Below, piece after piece: positions 1 to 7,768 of a stretch of 25,961 bases of DNA. A program made the translations under genes and the position numbers. The stretch covers positions 1 through 25,961 of the forward strand of contig JAZLJI010000118.1 of assembly GCA_045617825.1 (NCBI GenBank), in the 5' to 3' direction. The DNA is from UBA6987 sp045617825. Lineage in GTDB: Bacteria; Bacillota; Clostridia; Lachnospirales; Lachnospiraceae. The number at the start of each line of letters is the position of its first letter. Within the stretch, counting starts at the first letter, position 1. The notes beneath the pieces are model-generated. The model did not search any database and had not been told where the DNA came from. It saw only the letters and a program-made list of their open reading frames with translations.

Positions 1-447
1 CTGTTCGACAAGATGACGGTGCTGGGCGGCGAGCTGATCTGCGAAACACTGGAGCTTCTGGAGCAGGGCAGCCTCACCCGGACGCCGCAGGAGGGGGAAA
101 GCAATTACGCCTCCATGCTGAAGAAGGAGATGGGCGAGATCGACTGGAGCTGGCCGGCGGAGAAGCTGGACCGCTGGGTGCGGGGCCTGTTCCCCTGGCC
201 CGGCAGCTTCACCTTCCGCAAGGGAAAGCTGCTGAAGCTTCTGGAGGCGGAGGCGGTCTATCCCGAGATCCCGGCAAATGCCTGCCCGGGGTCGGTGCTT
301 TCCTGGGACAAGACCTCCTTTACCGTGGCCTGCGGCGAGGGGACTCTCAGGATCCTGAAGGTCCAGCCGGAGGGAAAGAAGGCCATGACCGCCGGAGAAT
401 ACCTGCGGGGCGCGGCCATGAAGGTCGGAGAACGTCTGGGCCGCTGA
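1..447 (+). CDS. fmt: Methionyl-tRNA formyltransferase, C-terminal part (5' end outside window)
   Basis: This is the 3' part of fmt; reading frame 1 is open from the first base and ends in TGA at 445-447. Fmt formylates the methionine on initiator tRNA using 10-formyl-tetrahydrofolate in the cytoplasm. The visible 148 residues cover the end of the catalytic domain and the C-terminal OB-like tRNA-binding domain. The family pattern is clear: a GESNYASM segment, then I-DW with the RGLFPWPGS motif, and the late stretch ending in AGEYLRGAAMKVGERLG. The catalytic N-terminal motifs lie upstream of the window. rsmB follows after 121 bases, the usual Firmicutes order. The ATG at 13 is only an internal methionine, not the start. 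I am confident of the identity. Confidence 0.93.
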   Translation: MFDKMTVLGGELICETLELLEQGSLTRTPQEGESNYASMLKKEMGEIDWSWPAEKLDRWVRGLFPWPGSFTFRKGKLLKLLEAEAVYPEIPANACPGSVLSWDKTSFTVACGEGTLRILKVQPEGKKAMTAGEYLRGAAMKVGERLGR

Positions 448-471
448 GCGCTCCGGGACGAAACAGAGACA

Positions 472-544
472 GGCCGCTGCGGCAGCTTGAGAGAAACTGG
501 CCGCCGCGGCGGAACGGAGAAGGGCTCCGGCCGCAGAAGGCCGG
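472..544 (+). other. Two GC-rich stem-loops between fmt and rsmB
   Basis: The gap between fmt and rsmB holds two inverted repeats. The first has arms at 472-485 and 497-510, with one mismatch and one bulge around an 11-base loop. The second has perfect arms CCGGCC (527-532) and GGCCGG (539-544) around GCAGAA. Neither is followed by a T-tract, so they do not look like intrinsic terminators. They could slow or protect the message between the two genes. The function is unknown. Confidence 0.45.
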
Positions 545-568
545 GCGCAGGCAGGGAGGACCGTACTT

Positions 569-1903
569 ATGGGGAACAGCCGTGATATTGCCCTGGAGAT
601 CTTATATCGGGTCTGGGAGCAGGAGGGGAAAAGCCACCTGCTGCTTTCCCGTGCCTTCAGAGAGCATCCGGAGCTGACGGAACGGGACCGGGCCTTCATC
701 ACGGGGCTGGTCCACGGCTCGCTGGAGAACCAGCTGCTGCTGGACTTTCGTCTGAACGAGGTGAGCAAGCTTCCCGCGGAGAAGCTGAAGCCCTGGGTGC
801 GCACCGTGCTGCGGATGGGGCTGTATCAGCTGCTGTTCCTGGACCGGGTGCCGGCTGCCGCAGTGGGCAACGAGAGCGTGCGCTTCATCCGCGGCAAGAA
901 GCTGGAGGGCCTGTCCGGCTACGTGAACGGCGTCCTGCGCAGCGCTGCCCGCAAGGAGGACTGGAAAATGCTGCCTCCCGAGCTGAGTCTGGGACTGCCG
1001 CCGGCACTGTGGCAGCGGCTGCGGCGGGATTTCGGGGAGGCGGGCGCCTGGCGCATCGGCGAGGGCCTGCGCACGCCCGGCCCCCTGAGCCTCCGGGTCA
1101 ATCTGTCCCGCGGCAGCGCGGAGGAGGCCGTCCGGCTGTTCGCGAAGGAGGGCTATACGGCCAGACCCCTGGCGGCGGCCCCGGCGGCGCTGGTGCTCAC
1201 CCGCACGCCGGAGGCGGAGCACCGTCTTCCGTTAGAGGAGACCACACCCTTCAAAAAGGGCCTGGTCCAGGTGCAGGACGTCAGCTCTCAGCTGGCGGTG
1301 GCGCTGGCCGCTCCGGCAAAGGGCGCCCGGGTCCTGGACCTTTGCGCCGCACCCGGCGGCAAGAGCCTGCACGCGGCGGACCTGGTGGGCGAAACGGGCA
1401 GCGTGACCGCCTGCGACCTGACCGAGGACAAGATCAGACTGCTGGAGGAAAACATCCGCCGCAGCGGATTTGCCCATATCCGGGCGGTCCGGCGGGATGC
1501 CGCCGCCTTCGTGCCGGAGGATGAGGCCGCCTACGACCTGGTCATCGCGGACCTGCCCTGCTCGGGGCTGGGCGTGATGGGGCGGAAGCCCGAGATCCGT
1601 TTCCGGGTGAGCGAGGAGAGCATCCGGGAGCTGGCCGCGCTGCAGCGGCAGATCCTGGAGCAGGCGGTCCGCTATGTGAAGCCCGGCGGACGGCTGCTGT
1701 TCTCCACCTGCACCATGACGGCCGAGGAAAACCTGGCCAACGGGACCTGGCTTTCCGAGCGCCCGGAGCTGCGGGCGGCGGATCTGTCGGCGGCCCTGCC
1801 TCAGGGCGGCCCCTGGATGAGCTGGGGCCCCGGCCTGCAGCTGTTCCCCGGCGAGGGCTGGGACGGCTTCTACATTTCCCTGTTTGAAAGAGTGAAGGCA
1901 TGA
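569..1903 (+). CDS. rsmB: 16S rRNA (cytosine-967-C5)-methyltransferase RsmB
   Basis: RsmB methylates C967 of 16S rRNA with S-adenosylmethionine during small-subunit maturation. The 444-residue length is normal for the family. An N-terminal NusB-like RNA-binding domain covers roughly residues 1-130 and a Rossmann-type methyltransferase domain covers about 170-444. The SAM-binding motif I, DLCAAPGGK, is at 257-265. Motif IV (DLPCSGLG, Cys331) and motif VI (FSTCTM, Cys381) supply the two cysteines typical of RNA m5C enzymes; by family knowledge Cys381 would be the nucleophile. The ATG at 569 has a GGGAGG ribosome site 10 bases upstream. The stop overlaps the rlmN start as ATGA, so the two are probably co-translated. 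Confidence is high. Confidence 0.95.
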   Translation: MGNSRDIALEILYRVWEQEGKSHLLLSRAFREHPELTERDRAFITGLVHGSLENQLLLDFRLNEVSKLPAEKLKPWVRTVLRMGLYQLLFLDRVPAAAVGNESVRFIRGKKLEGLSGYVNGVLRSAARKEDWKMLPPELSLGLPPALWQRLRRDFGEAGAWRIGEGLRTPGPLSLRVNLSRGSAEEAVRLFAKEGYTARPLAAAPAALVLTRTPEAEHRLPLEETTPFKKGLVQVQDVSSQLAVALAAPAKGARVLDLCAAPGGKSLHAADLVGETGSVTACDLTEDKIRLLEENIRRSGFAHIRAVRRDAAAFVPEDEAAYDLVIADLPCSGLGVMGRKPEIRFRVSEESIRELAALQRQILEQAVRYVKPGGRLLFSTCTMTAEENLANGTWLSERPELRAADLSAALPQGGPWMSWGPGLQLFPGEGWDGFYISLFERVKA

Positions 1904-2925
1904 AGGATCTGAAATCGCTGTCTCCCGAGGAGCTGCGGGAGGAAATGAAGGCACTGGGACAGCCCGGCTTCCGGGGAGACCAGCTCTTCGACTGGCTCCA
2001 CGTGAAGAAGGTCCGCAGTCTGGAGGAGATGAGCAATCTGCCGAAGGCCCTGCGGGAGAAGCTGAAGGAGACCTACGCCCTGACCGACCTGCGGATCGAG
2101 GACTGTCTGATCTCCGCGCTGGACGGCACCCGCAAATATGTATTTGCCCTGGGGGACGGGAACCTGATCGAGAGCGTGCTGATGCGCTACAGCTACGGCA
2201 ACACGGTCTGCATCTCCTCTCAGGTGGGCTGCCGCATGGGCTGCCGCTTCTGCGCCTCGACCCTGGACGGCCTGGCCCGGAACATGCTGCCCGGCGAGAT
2301 GCTGGACCAGATCTACCGGATCGAGCAGGACATCGGCGAGCGGGTCTCCCACGTGGTGGTGATGGGCACCGGCGAGCCGCTGGACAATCTGGACAACCTG
2401 CTGGCCTTCATCGCCCTGCTCACCCATGAAAAGGGCAATAAGCTGAGCGAGCGGAACGTCACCGTGTCCACCTGCGGCCTGGCGCCGCGGATCCGGGAGC
2501 TGGCGGAGAAAAAGCTGCAGATCACCCTGGCCCTGTCCCTGCACGCCCCCAACGACGCCCTGCGGCGGACGATGATGCCGGTGGCGGAGGCGTATACGAT
2601 CGAAGAGACTCTGGCGGCCTGCGATGCCTATTTTGAGGCGACCGGGCGCCGGATGAGCTACGAATACAGCCTGGTGAAAGGCGTCAACGACGGCGAGCGG
2701 GAGGCCCTGGAGCTGGCTGCTCTGCTGAAGGGAAGGAACGCCCACGTGAATCTGATCCCGGTCAATCCGATCCGGGAGCGGGATTACGAGACCCCCGACC
2801 GGGCCCGGGCGGAGGCTTTCCAAAAAATACTTGAAAAAAACGGGATAAATGCTACTATTAGAAGGAAGATGGGCGCGGACATCGACAGTGCCTGCGGCCA
2901 GCTTCGCCGAAGAGGCAAGGTCTAA
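1900..2925 (+). CDS. rlmN: Dual-specificity 23S rRNA/tRNA adenine-C2 methyltransferase RlmN
   Basis: RlmN is a radical SAM enzyme that puts a methyl group on C2 of A2503 in 23S rRNA and of A37 in some tRNAs. The 341-residue protein has the [4Fe-4S] motif C-x3-C-x2-C at Cys111, Cys115 and Cys118, followed by the family segment AST-DGLARNM. The SAM-contact motif MGTGEPLDN lies downstream. Cys332, in the C-terminal segment DSACGQLR, matches the cysteine that carries the methyl group in characterised RlmN. The start overlaps the rsmB stop by four bases (ATGA). The last 100 bases are unusually AT-rich for this window and may hold a promoter for the next genes. Confidence is high. Confidence 0.96.
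   Translation: MKDLKSLSPEELREEMKALGQPGFRGDQLFDWLHVKKVRSLEEMSNLPKALREKLKETYALTDLRIEDCLISALDGTRKYVFALGDGNLIESVLMRYSYGNTVCISSQVGCRMGCRFCASTLDGLARNMLPGEMLDQIYRIEQDIGERVSHVVVMGTGEPLDNLDNLLAFIALLTHEKGNKLSERNVTVSTCGLAPRIRELAEKKLQITLALSLHAPNDALRRTMMPVAEAYTIEETLAACDAYFEATGRRMSYEYSLVKGVNDGEREALELAALLKGRNAHVNLIPVNPIRERDYETPDRARAEAFQKILEKNGINATIRRKMGADIDSACGQLRRRGKV
2831..2858 (+). promoter_or_regulatory. Candidate internal promoter inside the end of rlmN, driving stp-prkC
   Basis: TTGAAA (2831-2836) and TACTAT (2853-2858) are separated by 16 bases in an AT-rich island inside the GC-rich rlmN reading frame. The site is about 75 bases before the stp start. The island also encodes conserved-looking RlmN residues, so the match may be partly chance. 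Confidence 0.4.
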
Positions 2926-2937
2926 GAGAGGGAAGCT

Positions 2938-3705
2938 ATGCGATTTGCGGCATTGACCGACCTCGGCCTGGTCCGAAAGAACAACGAGGATGCTGTATTT
3001 GCCAGGAATTCCGCGGTCGGCCCTTTGGACAATCTATTTATCGTGGCGGACGGTATGGGAGGCCATCAGGGAGGAGAGTACGCCTCCTCTTTTGTGGTGT
3101 CTCAAATGCCTGAGCTGCTGACGCATACCCGGAGCCAGCGGAAGATCGCGGCGGCGCTGGGGCTGGCGACGGACCGCTGCAACCGGGCCCTGTACCAGCT
3201 CAGCCAGGAACGGCAGGATCTGCGGGGCATGGGCTCCACGATGGTCCTGGCGACGTTAAAGCGCGGCGTGCTCCACGTGGTGAACGTGGGAGACAGCCGG
3301 CTGTATCATATGCATCGGGGCCGGCTGCTGCCGGTGACCCGGGACCATTCGATGGTCGAGGAAATGGTGGAGCAGGGACGGCTGACCCGGGACGATCCCT
3401 TCTACGACGCCAACAAGAACGTCATTACCCGGGCGATGGGCATCGCGCCCTACGTGGACGCGGATTATTTCAGTCTGGAGCCGGAGGCGGGAGACCGCAT
3501 CCTGCTGTGCAGCGACGGCCTGTCCGGCATGGTGCCGGATCGGCTGATGGAGGAGCTGCTTCGGGAAGAGAAGAATACGGAGATGGCAGTGCAGAGGCTG
3601 ATGTATCTCAGCAAGGCCGCCGGAGGCCGTGACAATATCAGTGTGATTTTAGTGGATGTCGAAGCAGCGGATGCCGCCGCGAATGATCGAGAGGATGCAG
3701 AATGA
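2938..3705 (+). CDS. stp: PP2C-family Ser/Thr protein phosphatase (Stp/PrpC)
   Basis: This cytoplasmic metal-dependent phosphatase removes phosphate from Ser/Thr and is the partner that opposes the PrkC kinase encoded next. The 255-residue length fits bacterial PrpC/Stp proteins. PP2C motifs appear in order: RKNNEDA (13-19), VADGMGGH with the metal ligand Asp38, GSTMVLATL, NVGDSRLY, RDHSMVEEMVEQG, CSDGLSGM and the closing GRDNISVILV. No membrane segment is seen. The ATG at 2938 follows GAGAGGGAAGCT, an acceptable ribosome site, 12 bases after rlmN. The stop overlaps the prkC start by four bases (ATGA), so phosphatase and kinase should be made together. Confidence is high. Confidence 0.95.
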   Translation: MRFAALTDLGLVRKNNEDAVFARNSAVGPLDNLFIVADGMGGHQGGEYASSFVVSQMPELLTHTRSQRKIAAALGLATDRCNRALYQLSQERQDLRGMGSTMVLATLKRGVLHVVNVGDSRLYHMHRGRLLPVTRDHSMVEEMVEQGRLTRDDPFYDANKNVITRAMGIAPYVDADYFSLEPEAGDRILLCSDGLSGMVPDRLMEELLREEKNTEMAVQRLMYLSKAAGGRDNISVILVDVEAADAAANDREDAE

Positions 3706-6212
3706 AGGTCGGAACGATTTTGAATGATAGATACGAGATCCTGAGCACCATCGGTGCCGGGGGGATGTCCCAGGTCTATAAGGCCCGGGATACGGTCCTG
3801 AAGCGCCTGGTGGCCGTCAAGGTCCTGAAATCCGAGTTCAGCTCGGACAGCAATTTCGTAGCCAAATTCCGCCGGGAGGCCGAGGCCGCGGGCGGTCTGT
3901 CGGATCCCAATATCGTCAGTGTATACGACGTCGGGGAGCAGAACGGCACCTATTACATCGTCATGGAGCTGATAGAGGGGATCACCCTAAAGAAATACAT
4001 CGATAAAAAGGGCAAGATGGAGGAACGGGATGCCGTCGAGGTCGCGATGCAGGTCGCGCGCGGCATTGAAACGGCCCACGAGCAGGGCATCATCCACCGG
4101 GACATCAAGCCGCAGAACATCATGATCTCCCGCGAGGGCAAGATCAAGGTGACGGACTTCGGCATCGCCCGGGTCACCACCAGCCAGACCATCGCGGCCA
4201 ATACCATGGGCAGCGTCCACTACATTTCCCCGGAGCAGGCCAGAGGCGGCTACTGCGACGAGCGCAGCGATATTTATTCCCTGGGGATCACGCTGTACGA
4301 GATGGTGACCGGACACGTGCCCTTTGACGGAGAATCCGCCGTGGCGGTGGCGCTGCAGCATATCCAGCAGCCCATCACCCCGCCCAGCGAATACGAGCCG
4401 GGAATCTCCTCCAATCTGGAGAAGATCATCCTGAAATGCACCCAGAAGAAACCGGAATACCGCTACAGCTCCATGGCGCTGCTGCTGGCGGACTTCAAGA
4501 AGCTGCTCACCACGCCCAATGAGGATTTCGTGGTGATGCCGCTGGTCACGGATCCCGGGGCCACCGTCATTTTCCGGAAGGAGGATTCCCAGGAGATCAG
4601 AGCAGCGCAGGCTGCGGGAGCGGAGATCGTGCAGAAGAACGGCGCAGGAGACCGAAATCAGGAGCTGTCCAGGCAGCGGAAGAAGGATCTGGAGGAGGAA
4701 GCGAAGGCCAAACGGGTGGAAAATACGCTTTCCTATGTGATGCTGGGCATCGCCCTGCTGATCCTGATCCTGATCATCGCCATCGTTTTCAAGGCCTGCG
4801 GGCTGTGGAACGGAACGGGCAATACGGAGCCGACCGGCCAGGGTACGGAACAGCAGAGCACTGCTCCGAGCGTGCCGGAAAGCACGGCACCTTCCACGGA
4901 GGAAAGCACGGAGGAAAGCACCGAGGAGAGCACCGAGGCTTCCACGGAGGAAAGCACCTCCGCCACGGTGCTGCTGCCGGACGTGCTGGGTGAGAATTAT
5001 CTGACCGCCGCGGATATCGTGCGGGAGGCCGGTCTGGAGGTCCGCTATGCCACCGAGGACACCAGCGACCACGATCCTTATACGATCTTCAAGATGTCCT
5101 ACGATCCCGGTACTGAGCTGCTTCGGGGCACCGAGGTGACTCTGTGGATCGCCTTCGATACCGGAACGGACATCGTGATCCCCGGCGACATCTACGATAA
5201 GGACGTGGAGGAAGCGCGGAAGATCCTGACCGAGCTGGGCTTCTCGGTCAGCGAGACCTATCTGCAGCAGGCGGACAGCAGGGTCGAGGCCGGTAAGGTC
5301 GTGAACAGTTCCCCTGCTATGGGGGCTCTGGCACCTAAGGGCGCTGCCATCACGCTGGTCGTCAGCACCGGTCCGGACGAGATCACGCTGCCGGAGGAGC
5401 TGTGGGGCATGAGCCGGTCCGAGGCAGGCGCGCTGCTGGAGAAGAAGGGCTTTGACGTTTACCATATCCAGGACAACACCGAGACGGTGGACTCCGAACT
5501 GTATGCGGAAAATACGATCGGTAAGGTGGAATACCGCACGACCAAGGACGGCGAGTGGCAGGAAATGAAGCCCGGCGACAAGATCAGCTGCAGAGAGCCT
5601 CAGGCGGCGATCCGGCTGACGCTGGTCGGCGCCAAGGTCAAGTTCCCGTCCGACATCCTGAATACGACGGACGTCGCTGCCGCCAAGGCAGTGCTGGAGG
5701 GGTTGGGCTTTAAGGTGGAGACGCAGGTCGATCCCGCAAGCTCCAAGCCGCTCAATACGATCGTGAAGGCCACGAATGCCGACGGCAGCGTGAGCTACGC
5801 GGCAGGCGATGAGCTCATGTCCGGTTCGACGGTGATCCTGCACTACAGCGGACACGATGACCGGAAGACCGTGCCGGAGATCATTCTGGGCACCACGACC
5901 GTGAAGAACGCGCAGACGGCCCTGGCCAATGCCGGTCTGACCTATGACTATATCGGCGGAACGCCCGCTAACCTGAACGTACCGCTGCTGGGCATGTATC
6001 TGGAGGATACGGGCAAGACTCCGGTAAGCAGCGGCGATAAGTTGAAGGCCTTTGAAACGGTCTATCTGAAATATAAGGAGGATCCGGCACCGACGGAGCC
6101 CAGCACGGAGCCCAGCACGGCGCCGAGCACGGAGACCGAGCCTTCTACGGAAGCCTCCTCCGAGGCGCCGACGGAGTCTGCTCCCGAAGCCTCCACCGAG
6201 CCGGAAGCCTAA
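3702..6212 (+). CDS. prkC: PASTA-domain Ser/Thr protein kinase (PrkC/Stk type)
   Basis: This is an 836-residue membrane Ser/Thr kinase of the PrkC/StkP/PknB type, which senses muropeptides or lipid II and controls wall growth, division and dormancy in studied Firmicutes. The cytoplasmic kinase domain covers about residues 10-270. It has the GAGGMSQV loop, the AVKVLK lysine near 40, catalytic HRDIKPQN at 132-139, DFG at 152-154 and SPEQ in the activation segment. One membrane helix lies near 345-366. A Ser/Thr/Glu-rich stalk (about 370-420) leads to five PASTA-like repeats starting near 422, 492, 560, 646 and 722. The third is irregular and longer. A Thr/Ser/Pro/Glu tail occupies about 797-836. 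It is coupled to stp by an ATGA overlap. Confidence 0.95.
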   Translation: MKVGTILNDRYEILSTIGAGGMSQVYKARDTVLKRLVAVKVLKSEFSSDSNFVAKFRREAEAAGGLSDPNIVSVYDVGEQNGTYYIVMELIEGITLKKYIDKKGKMEERDAVEVAMQVARGIETAHEQGIIHRDIKPQNIMISREGKIKVTDFGIARVTTSQTIAANTMGSVHYISPEQARGGYCDERSDIYSLGITLYEMVTGHVPFDGESAVAVALQHIQQPITPPSEYEPGISSNLEKIILKCTQKKPEYRYSSMALLLADFKKLLTTPNEDFVVMPLVTDPGATVIFRKEDSQEIRAAQAAGAEIVQKNGAGDRNQELSRQRKKDLEEEAKAKRVENTLSYVMLGIALLILILIIAIVFKACGLWNGTGNTEPTGQGTEQQSTAPSVPESTAPSTEESTEESTEESTEASTEESTSATVLLPDVLGENYLTAADIVREAGLEVRYATEDTSDHDPYTIFKMSYDPGTELLRGTEVTLWIAFDTGTDIVIPGDIYDKDVEEARKILTELGFSVSETYLQQADSRVEAGKVVNSSPAMGALAPKGAAITLVVSTGPDEITLPEELWGMSRSEAGALLEKKGFDVYHIQDNTETVDSELYAENTIGKVEYRTTKDGEWQEMKPGDKISCREPQAAIRLTLVGAKVKFPSDILNTTDVAAAKAVLEGLGFKVETQVDPASSKPLNTIVKATNADGSVSYAAGDELMSGSTVILHYSGHDDRKTVPEIILGTTTVKNAQTALANAGLTYDYIGGTPANLNVPLLGMYLEDTGKTPVSSGDKLKAFETVYLKYKEDPAPTEPSTEPSTAPSTETEPSTEASSEAPTESAPEASTEPEA

Positions 6213-6216
6213 GCGT

Positions 6217-7092
6217 ATGCAGGGCATCATCATTAAAGGGATCGGCGGCTTCTATTACGTATCGGACGGCAGCGGAGAGCCGGTGGAATGCAAGGCCAAG
6301 GGCAGCTTCCGGAATCAGGAGCTGAAGCCGCTGGTGGGCGACCGGGTGGAATTCAGCCTGGATCCCCGCACCGGCAAGGGCTTTATCGAGCAGCTGCTGC
6401 CCCGGCGGAACGAGCTGATCCGTCCGGCTGTCGCCAATATGGACCAGGCCCTGATCCTGGTCTCTGCCAAAACGCCTCAGTTCCATCCCGGACTGCTGGA
6501 CAATTTCCTGCTGTGGATGGGCTGCCAGGGCGTGGATACCCTGATCGGGATCGGAAAGATCGATCTGGACCCGGAGGAGCATTTCCGGGAGATCGAGGAG
6601 GTCTACCGCGGGGCGGGCTTTCCGGTGCTGCCCTACAGCGCCAGGACCGGCGAGGGCCTGGAGGAGCTGCGGCGTCATCTGACCGGAAAGACCACCGTGC
6701 TGGCCGGTGCCAGCGGTGTGGGCAAATCCACCCTGCTGAACGCGCTGATCCCCGGCGCGGCCATGGAAACGGGAGAGCTTTCCCGAAAGCTGGCCCGCGG
6801 CAAGCATACCACCAGACACTCGGAGATATTCGTCCTGGACCAGAGCTCCTACCTGCTGGACACGCCCGGCTTCACCTCACTGGAGACCCCGGAGCTCACG
6901 GAGCAGGAGGTGGGGCAGTATTATCCGGAGTTCCTGAAGGAGGGCGAGAGCTGCCGTTTTCCGGACTGCCTGCACCTGAAGGAGCCGGACTGCCTGGTGA
7001 GAGCCAGGGTAAAGGCCGGGCAGATCGCCCGGAGTCGTTATGAAAGCTATGAGCGGAACCTGGAGGAGATCCGGTCCCGCAGAAAATACTAA
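6217..7092 (+). CDS. rsgA: Ribosome small-subunit-dependent GTPase RsgA
   Basis: RsgA is a circularly permuted GTPase that tests and releases maturing 30S subunits. The 291 residues show an N-terminal OB fold (about 1-65), then G motifs in the permuted order G4-G1-G3. G4 is GKID at 113-116, the P-loop GASGVGKS is at 164-171 and DTPG is at 215-218. A zinc site follows with Cys246, Cys251, His253 and Cys259. The G4 motif has Gly where most family members have Asn (or Thr in Bacillus subtilis), which is worth checking. The start lies four bases after the prkC stop with no strong ribosome site, so translation may depend on coupling. Linkage to PASTA kinase genes is common, and kinases of that class are reported to phosphorylate RsgA. 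Confidence is high. Confidence 0.95.
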   Translation: MQGIIIKGIGGFYYVSDGSGEPVECKAKGSFRNQELKPLVGDRVEFSLDPRTGKGFIEQLLPRRNELIRPAVANMDQALILVSAKTPQFHPGLLDNFLLWMGCQGVDTLIGIGKIDLDPEEHFREIEEVYRGAGFPVLPYSARTGEGLEELRRHLTGKTTVLAGASGVGKSTLLNALIPGAAMETGELSRKLARGKHTTRHSEIFVLDQSSYLLDTPGFTSLETPELTEQEVGQYYPEFLKEGESCRFPDCLHLKEPDCLVRARVKAGQIARSRYESYERNLEEIRSRRKY

Positions 7093-7111
7093 GCTGAGAA
7101 AGGCAATTCCT

Positions 7112-7768
7112 ATGAAAAACATTCTTTCCCCTTCGATCCTGTCCGCCGATTTCGGCAACCTGGCCCGGGACGTTCAGACCATCACCGAGGCCGGTGCGGA
7201 GTATGTGCATATTGACGTCATGGACGGCGCCTTCGTGCCCGCCCTGTCCTTCGGCCCGCCCGTGATCAAGTCCGTGCGGTCCGCCACCAAGGCCGTATTT
7301 GACGTGCATCTGATGATCATGGATCCCGACCGCTACGTGGAGGATTTCGCCAAGGCCGGCGCCGACATCATCACCGTTCATGCGGAGGCCACCAGACATC
7401 TGGACCGCAGCATCCAGAAGGTGAAGAGCCTGGGCGTCAAGGTCGGCGTGGCCCTGAACCCCTCTACCCCCCTGTCCACGATCGAGTGGGTGCTGCCTCA
7501 GGTGGATATGGTGCTGCTGATGAGTGTGAACCCCGGCTTCGGCGGTCAGTCCTATATCCCGTATCTGGATGAGAAGATCCGTCAGCTGCGGGCCATGATC
7601 GAAAAGACCGGCAAGGAGATCGACATCGAGGTCGACGGCGGCGTGAAGCTGGACAATGCGGCCCGCGTGCTGGCGGCCGGTGCCAACGTGCTGGTGGCGG
7701 GCTCTGCCGTGTTCGGCGGTGACGCTGCGGCCAAGACCAAAGCCTTTATGGAGATCCTGAATGCCTAA
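7112..7768 (+). CDS. rpe: Ribulose-phosphate 3-epimerase
   Basis: Rpe interconverts ribulose 5-phosphate and xylulose 5-phosphate in the pentose phosphate pathway. The 218-residue TIM-barrel protein has the family motifs SPSILSADF near the N-terminus, HIDVMDG (33-39), DVHLMI, a central HAE, VNPGFGGQ and a late DGGV. The reading frame is open further upstream to 7040, but I choose the ATG at 7112. It begins the conserved N-terminus directly and has a GAGAAAGG ribosome site 8 bases upstream; the longer version would overlap rsgA. It sits in the usual rsgA-rpe order. The stop overlaps the next gene by 8 bases. Confidence is high. Confidence 0.95.
   Translation: MKNILSPSILSADFGNLARDVQTITEAGAEYVHIDVMDGAFVPALSFGPPVIKSVRSATKAVFDVHLMIMDPDRYVEDFAKAGADIITVHAEATRHLDRSIQKVKSLGVKVGVALNPSTPLSTIEWVLPQVDMVLLMSVNPGFGGQSYIPYLDEKIRQLRAMIEKTGKEIDIEVDGGVKLDNAARVLAAGANVLVAGSAVFGGDAAAKTKAFMEILNA

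Noticed and set aside
3987..6233. A 748-codon open frame on the minus strand opposite prkC
   Set aside because: It mirrors the GC-rich codons of a clear kinase, has no recognisable domain and a skewed His/Gln/Arg/Leu composition.
7040..7111. A longer rpe start
   Set aside because: The extra 24 residues overlap rsgA and are not Rpe-like; the ATG at 7112 has a ribosome site and begins the conserved N-terminus.
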